Assembly (NCBI GenBank): GCA_964387935.1
Contig: CAYLZN010000111.1
Coordinates: 1 to 15,354, forward strand
DNA from: CAYLZN01 sp964387935
GTDB lineage: Bacteria > Acidobacteriota > Vicinamibacteria > Vicinamibacterales > JAFNAJ01
Reading direction: 5' to 3'
Length of the DNA stretch: 15,354 bases
Made by a program: the position numbers and the translations under genes. The notes below the pieces were generated by a model that had not been told where the DNA came from, ran no database searches, and worked only from the letters and a program-made list of their open reading frames with translations. This document shows, one piece after another, positions 11,630 to 15,354 of this stretch (its first letter is position 1; every line of letters begins with the position of its first letter).

Positions 11630-12340
11630 ATGCTTCGACAGTCATTGTGCGCGCTCGCGCTTCTCGTTGGCCTCTCGGTCCAGGCCAGCGCCGATTCCTT
11701 CACGGTCTATGGCACCGGCACCGACGCCGTTGGCAACGCCGTTGTCGGCAACAGCGCCGGCATCGCCGATCTGCACTACACGATCGCATCCGGGCCTGCG
11801 GGCGCCGGCACGACCATGTTCCTGACGGTCGTCGACGGGTTCCCGATCGGCCCCTGGTTCGCCAACGACAGCAAGTCCCGCTGGATCTCGCCATCGAACA
11901 CCGACAACGACGTGAGTTCCAACACCGTGCCGTTCGTCGTGCAGACAACGTTCACCCTCGCGGGACTGGATCCCACGACGGCCGTCATCAAGGGCAAGTG
12001 GGCGGCCGACAACGGGGCCTCGTTCGGGACGCCGACGAACTTCAGCGAGATCAGGCTGAACGGCAACGCGACGGGCAACGTCGCCAATGCCGTGGGCTAC
12101 TACAATCCGCTGCACGATTTCTCGATCAGCACCGGCTTCGTGGCTGGCGTGAACACGCTGCAGTTCATCGTCTACAACGCGTTGCAGGCCACTGGAAACC
12201 CGATGGGCCTGCGCGTGCAGATCGACTCGGCGACCGCCAGCCCGGCCCAGGCCATTCCCGACGTGCCGGAGCCCGCGTCGCTGGCGCTGCTCGGGTTCGG
12301 CCTGGTCGGCGTCGCGCGGCGCCTGCGCAGCCGCGACTGA
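11630..12340 (+). CDS. PEP-CTERM sorting-domain protein with jelly-roll-like domain
   Basis: 236 residues from ATG 11630, chosen because GGAG (11620-11623) lies 6 nt upstream; the longer GTG 11618 would overlap that site. Signal peptide 1-21 (MLRQSLCALALLVGLSVQASA). The central region has the pattern seen in many PEP-CTERM proteins: SRWISPSN, then TTFTLAGLDPTTAVIKGKWA, ADNGASFG, LNGNATGN and a late GVNTLQFIVYN strand, suggesting a carbohydrate-binding-like beta-sandwich. The C-terminus is the exosortase signal, VPEPASLALLGFGLVGVA from residue 212 followed by RRLRSRD. It would be exported and processed by an exosortase encoded elsewhere. It is divergent from the other PEP-CTERM gene and ends 24 nt before a strong terminator. 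Confidence 0.85.
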   Translation: MLRQSLCALALLVGLSVQASADSFTVYGTGTDAVGNAVVGNSAGIADLHYTIASGPAGAGTTMFLTVVDGFPIGPWFANDSKSRWISPSNTDNDVSSNTVPFVVQTTFTLAGLDPTTAVIKGKWAADNGASFGTPTNFSEIRLNGNATGNVANAVGYYNPLHDFSISTGFVAGVNTLQFIVYNALQATGNPMGLRVQIDSATASPAQAIPDVPEPASLALLGFGLVGVARRLRSRD

Positions 12341-12363
12341 CGACGTCGCCTCACACAGACAAG

Positions 12364-12401
12364 AAAGGGCGGGGCCGGTGATGACCGGCTCCCGCCCTTT
12401 T
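12364..12401. terminator. Bidirectional rho-independent terminator
   Basis: AAAGGGCGGG (12364-12373) with GCCGGT (12374-12379) pairs with ACCGGC (12384-12389) and CCCGCCCTTT (12391-12400), a stem of 16 pairs with one bulged T at 12390 and a GATG loop. A T-run follows on plus (12398-12401), and TTTCTT follows on minus. It lies between the convergent PEP-CTERM (+) and S46 peptidase (-) genes and can serve both. Confidence 0.88.
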
Positions 12402-12421
12402 CGTGTAGGAACCTGGCGCGT

Positions 12422-14683
12422 CTACTTCGCGCCGGCCGGCGCCTTCGAAGGCGCCTTGGCTGGGGTTGCAATGGGCGCGGCCTTGGGCGTGGCGGCAGGC
12501 GTGGCCAGCGAGACGCCCATCTCGTCGATCAGCCGCTTCGCCCCGTCCACTTCGGCCATGGTCCACAGCATGTACCGGCTGTCGACGTGGATCGAGCGCG
12601 TCTTCACCGGATCGAAGAGATAGTCCGACGAGACCGATTCGTAGGTGCCGTCGAAGAGCAGGCCCACGAGCTCTCCTCGCGCGTTGAGTGTCGGCGATCC
12701 CGAGTTGCCGCCGGTCGTGTCGACGGTGGAGAGGAAGTTCACCGGGACATCGCCCACACCCTTGTCGAAGAAGACGGTCTTCTTCCCGCCGCGCAGGGCC
12801 GTGATCGCATCGAGCTGCTTCCGGGGCGCGTTGAAATCACCGCTGCCCGTGTGCTTCTCGACGATGCCCTGGACGGTCGTCTGGGGCTTGTAGAAGAGCC
12901 CGTCGCGCGGATCGACGCCCTTCACCTGGCCGTAGGTGACTCGCAGCGTGCTGTTCGCATCGGGCGCGAGGAGGCCTCCCGCCTGCTCGAGCATCGCCTC
13001 CATGTAGACCGGGCGGATGCGCGCGTAGGCGCCGGCGCGGTTCTTCGCCGCCTCGCGGTTGGCCTCCGCCAGGGGCTCGAGTGCAGCCGCGAGCTTCAGG
13101 AACGGGTCGTTGGTGGCCATCAGGTCCGCGGTGCTCTTGTCGATCATCGCCATGCGTGCGTCGCGGTCCGCGAGCCTGGTCCCCGCATACAGGCCGTCCA
13201 GGTATTTGTCGATGGCGGTCTCGGCCGCGGCCGTCTCCATGCCTGCGCTCAGGCCGATGGCCGTGTCGAGGGCGTCGATCCGCTGGCCGGCGGGCAGGGC
13301 GGCCGCCTTGCCCAGCGCCCATCGGAGCAGCGCGCGGTCGACGGTGGGATCGATCGTGCGCTGGACGCGCTCCTGGCCTTCGCGGATGCGCGGCCAGTCC
13401 CGCTCCTGGAAACCCGCGTCGCGCGACACGTCCGGCTTCGGACGCTGCAGGGACAGGCGATACAGCGCCTGCGCCGCGCTCAGGTACGACGAGGCGAACG
13501 ACAGGTTGCCGAGCGTGGCGTCCCGCTCCCGGGTGGACTCGCCCTTCGTCTGCAGGGCGCGCAGGTCCGACAGCGCCGCGCCGTACTTCTGTTGCCGCAC
13601 CGGGCTCGCCGCAATCCAGTCGACCAGTTCCTGTTCCCGGGCCTGCTTCTTGGCGAGCGCGCCGCCCTTCACCATGCCCTCGAGCACGCCGCGCGAGTTG
13701 GTGAGGGTGTTGTTCAGGCCCTGGACGCGCCCGGCCGCCTTGATCGCCAGCGCCTCGTTGCCCTTGGTCACACCGTCGATGACCGCGAGTTGCTCTTCGA
13801 ACAGGCGGATCGTGCGGGGCAGCGACCACTCGACGGTTTCCTTGATCTCACCGTAGGTCTGGTGGCGCAGCGTTCGCCCGGGATACCCGACCACGAACAC
13901 CAGGTCGTTCGGCTTCACGCCCGCGGAAGCGACCTTGAGCCAGTGCTTCGGCCTGAACGGCACGTTGTCTTTCGAGTAGGGCGCGGGCCTCCCGTCCTTG
14001 CCGACGTAGGCGCGCAGGAAGCTCCAGTCGCCCGTGTGCCGCGGCCAGCGCCAGTTGTCGGTTTCGCCCCCGAACACCCCGATGCCCTCGGGAGGCGCGT
14101 AGACCACCCGCACGTCCTTGATCTCGAGCTGCGTGATCTCGAAGAACTTCCGGCCTTCGAAGAACGACGCCACGGTGCACCGGGAGCCGTCCTTCTCGCA
14201 GGCCGCCACGCGCTCCTTCACGCGGCGATCGATCGTGTCGAAGCGCTCCCGGTCCCCCGCCTTCGGATCGATGCCGCCCGTGATCTCGTTGGTGACCTCC
14301 ACGACAGATGTGGTGACGAACACCCGCGAGCCGGGGCCGCTCGAGAGCTCGTCCGCGAGGGTCTGCGCCAGGTAGCCGTCCTCGAGCAGGTTCTTCCCGG
14401 GGGTCGAATTGAACTGCAGCCCCCCGGTCACGCAATGGTGATTGGTGACCATCAGGCCGTCGGGGGACACGAAGGACGCGGTGCAGCCGCCGAGCGAGAC
14501 GACGGCGCCCATCGGCTGGCCGGTGAGATCGGCAAAGGACTTCGGGTCGCCGGCGAATCCGAGCGCGCGCAGCTTCGCGGCGAGCGCGGGGATCTGCTGG
14601 GGCATCCACATGCCCTCCTCGGCGCGGACGCCGACCGTGAGCACGAAGAGGGCAGACAGAACCAAGAGACGGGATGGCTTCAT
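12422..14683 (-). CDS. S46 family dipeptidyl-peptidase, DPP7-like
   Basis: 753 residues from ATG 14683 (GTG 14686 just before it is also possible; GAGGAG lies 10 or 7 nt upstream). Signal peptide about 1-21. S46 enzymes release dipeptides from peptide N-termini in the periplasm or at the surface. The chymotrypsin-like triad is complete: His83 in TNHHC (with Cys67-Cys84 as the likely disulfide), Asp219 in RWPRHTGDWS, and Ser661 in TTGGNSGSP. Eighteen residues after the serine, where DPP11 has Arg (acidic P1) and DPP7 has Gly (hydrophobic P1), this protein has Gly679 (FDGTYES), so a DPP7-like preference is predicted. Residues 300-560 are the S46 helical domain. The last 28 residues are an Ala/Pro/Thr/Lys-rich tail, not typical of the family. 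Confidence 0.92.
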   Translation of the reverse strand: MKPSRLLVLSALFVLTVGVRAEEGMWMPQQIPALAAKLRALGFAGDPKSFADLTGQPMGAVVSLGGCTASFVSPDGLMVTNHHCVTGGLQFNSTPGKNLLEDGYLAQTLADELSSGPGSRVFVTTSVVEVTNEITGGIDPKAGDRERFDTIDRRVKERVAACEKDGSRCTVASFFEGRKFFEITQLEIKDVRVVYAPPEGIGVFGGETDNWRWPRHTGDWSFLRAYVGKDGRPAPYSKDNVPFRPKHWLKVASAGVKPNDLVFVVGYPGRTLRHQTYGEIKETVEWSLPRTIRLFEEQLAVIDGVTKGNEALAIKAAGRVQGLNNTLTNSRGVLEGMVKGGALAKKQAREQELVDWIAASPVRQQKYGAALSDLRALQTKGESTRERDATLGNLSFASSYLSAAQALYRLSLQRPKPDVSRDAGFQERDWPRIREGQERVQRTIDPTVDRALLRWALGKAAALPAGQRIDALDTAIGLSAGMETAAAETAIDKYLDGLYAGTRLADRDARMAMIDKSTADLMATNDPFLKLAAALEPLAEANREAAKNRAGAYARIRPVYMEAMLEQAGGLLAPDANSTLRVTYGQVKGVDPRDGLFYKPQTTVQGIVEKHTGSGDFNAPRKQLDAITALRGGKKTVFFDKGVGDVPVNFLSTVDTTGGNSGSPTLNARGELVGLLFDGTYESVSSDYLFDPVKTRSIHVDSRYMLWTMAEVDGAKRLIDEMGVSLATPAATPKAAPIATPAKAPSKAPAGAK

Positions 14684-14708
14684 CACATGAGGACTCCTCG
14701 GGGACAGC

Positions 14709-14714
14709 TTAATA
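14709..14714 (-). promoter_or_regulatory. Possible -10 element of the S46 peptidase gene
   Basis: TATTAA on the minus strand lies in the only AT-rich patch of the 120-nt gap, about 26 nt before the start codon. Where a -35 is expected there is only the CGTACGG array, so the promoter is weakly supported. The Shine-Dalgarno downstream lies in a small perfect inverted repeat (GAGGA-G-TCCTC, plus 14689-14699). Confidence 0.3.
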
Positions 14715-14722
14715 TGAACGGG

Positions 14723-14804
14723 CGTACGGCGTACGGCGTAGGGCGTACGGCGGCGTACGGCAACAGAGGGCGTACGGCGGCGTACGGCGTATGGCGGCGT
14801 ACGG
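14723..14804. repeat. Short tandem array of CGTACGG
   Basis: Seven perfect CGTACGG units start at 14723, 14730, 14744, 14754, 14771, 14781 and 14798, with two one-base variants at 14737 (CGTAGGG) and 14788 (CGTATGG). Extra CGG triplets follow three of the units, and a 10-nt interruption lies at 14761-14770. Each unit contains the self-complementary hexamer CGTACG. The array fills the gap between the S46 gene and the methyltransferase stop codon, which it directly abuts. Confidence 0.85.
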
Positions 14805-15354
14805 CTAACCGGTGCGGCGAAGCCAGAGGCTCACGCCGGCGTTCCGGAACGGGCTCCCGGGGGCCGGTGTCGTACAGAGCGGCAGGTGCTGGCGCAGGTA
14901 GTCCCAGTGGAACCGCGCCAGGTAGTCGTTGAACAGCAGCACCTCGAAGGCCGGGTTGAACGTCAGGAAGGCGCGAACCAGGTAGGCCTCGCCGTAGGCA
15001 CGCCCCGCGGCCAGCCACTCGCGTGGGTAGTCGAAGTTCCAGAAGATGTCGTGCACGTGCACCAGGACGCCCGGGGCGAGCCGGGGCAGGACGCTGGCCA
15101 TCAGGTGCACCACGTCGCTGCCGAAGCGCACCACGTGGGACGAATCGATGAACAGCACGTCGCCGGCGCCCAAGGCCTCGAACAGCGCATGGTCCACGTC
15201 CTGCACGCGCCTCGGCACAATCGTGCACCGCGCGACGTCGTCGGCCCTGAGGAGCTGGTGGAGGCGCGTGGGATCTGGGTCCACGAACGTCAGGTGCGTG
15301 TCGTGCCCGAGATGGCGGTCGCGCACGTCGAGCATGAGGGCGGAGGACCATCCG
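14805..15354 (-). CDS. Class I SAM-dependent methyltransferase, Methyltransf_24-like (partial, start outside)
   Basis: 182 residues are visible, from the right edge to TAG at 14807-14805. The frame is open to the edge and begins GWSSALMLDV, the tail of the SAM-binding motif I region (family form 'E-G-G-SS-L'), so the true start lies beyond the window and the internal ATG at 15335 is not it. Later landmarks fit the Methyltransf_24 group: LTFVDPDPTRL (acidic motif II), GDVLFIDSSHVVRFGSDVVH, the LPRLAPGVLVHVHDIFW motif, YPREWLAAGRAYGEAYLVRAFLTFNPAFEVLLFNDY, and a final SLWLRR strand. These are cytoplasmic methyltransferases, often near glycan-synthesis genes; the substrate here is unknown. It is upstream of the S46 gene on the same strand, separated by the CGTACGG array. 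Confidence 0.82.
   Translation of the reverse strand, partial: GWSSALMLDVRDRHLGHDTHLTFVDPDPTRLHQLLRADDVARCTIVPRRVQDVDHALFEALGAGDVLFIDSSHVVRFGSDVVHLMASVLPRLAPGVLVHVHDIFWNFDYPREWLAAGRAYGEAYLVRAFLTFNPAFEVLLFNDYLARFHWDYLRQHLPLCTTPAPGSPFRNAGVSLWLRRTG

Noticed and set aside
11280..11645. Upstream 122-codon extension of the minus-strand PEP-CTERM frame
   Set aside because: The translation is Arg/Ser/Cys-rich and not protein-like, the signal peptide starts at 11279, and the stretch covers the divergent promoter region.
14683..14804. Protein-coding extension across the CGTACGG array on the minus strand
   Set aside because: The translation is a simple repeat of the array (YAVR/PYAAVRP-like) in a frame different from the real methyltransferase frame.
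12587..14932. Long plus-strand open frame of about 780 codons opposite the S46 gene
   Set aside because: It is a shadow of the S46 gene in GC-rich DNA: Arg/Val/Asp-rich, no motifs, while the minus frame holds a full catalytic triad and signal peptide.
14805..15335. Complete methyltransferase gene starting at the internal ATG 15335
   Set aside because: The frame is open to the window edge with GWSSAL in front of it, which belongs to the SAM-binding motif, so the gene must start outside.

Overview
The window is a high-GC bacterial chromosome segment with short intergenic gaps and strongly GC-biased third codon positions. An Oar/CarboxypepD-type TonB-dependent receptor, a split M16 peptidase pair, an S46 dipeptidyl-peptidase, two PEP-CTERM proteins and an ArsR-AHSA1 pair together suggest a Gram-negative soil-type bacterium, most likely an Acidobacteriota of the Vicinamibacterales kind. 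That placement is inference from gene content; there is no rRNA or other marker to fix it.

Layout. 1-180: the 3' end of a 2-isopropylmalate synthase gene (+), converging on a PHP-domain phosphoesterase gene (-). 937-2078: a minus-strand, translationally coupled pair of an ArsR-type repressor and an AHSA1-SnoaL fusion protein, driven by a near-consensus promoter that holds a perfect palindromic operator and probably gives a leaderless message. 2155-5014 (+): two M16 peptidase subunits with reciprocal active-site features. 5146-8052 (+): a large TonB-dependent receptor, overlapped at its stop codon by a DUF1697 gene that lacks ATG or GTG. 8598-8768: a gap dominated by a 110-nt imperfect palindrome. 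8769-9568 (+): a small lipoprotein gene with a probable frameshift near its end, then a DUF2007 gene. The DUF2007 gene overlaps tail-to-tail with a CAP/SCP-domain gene (-), which follows an unrecognised gene (-). 10650-12340: two PEP-CTERM surface/secreted proteins, divergently transcribed from a 350-nt gap. 12364-12401: a bidirectional terminator. 12422-14683 (-): an S46 dipeptidyl-peptidase with DPP7-like S1 pocket and an Ala/Pro/Lys-rich tail. 14723-14804: a short CGTACGG tandem array. 14805-15354 (-): a Methyltransf_24-type methyltransferase gene that runs off the right edge.

Togetherness. The M16 pair, the TonB receptor and the S46 peptidase are all envelope proteins and would fit extracytoplasmic peptide breakdown and uptake, but only the M16 pair is clearly one transcription unit. 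The ArsR/AHSA1 unit is a self-contained regulated pair. I see no phage, IS, CRISPR, tRNA, rRNA or defence genes, and no strong case for a wholly new system. The points most worth a second look are the ArsR operator/leaderless promoter, the 110-nt palindrome, the CGTACGG array, the lipoprotein frameshift and the antisense CAP/DUF2007 tails.
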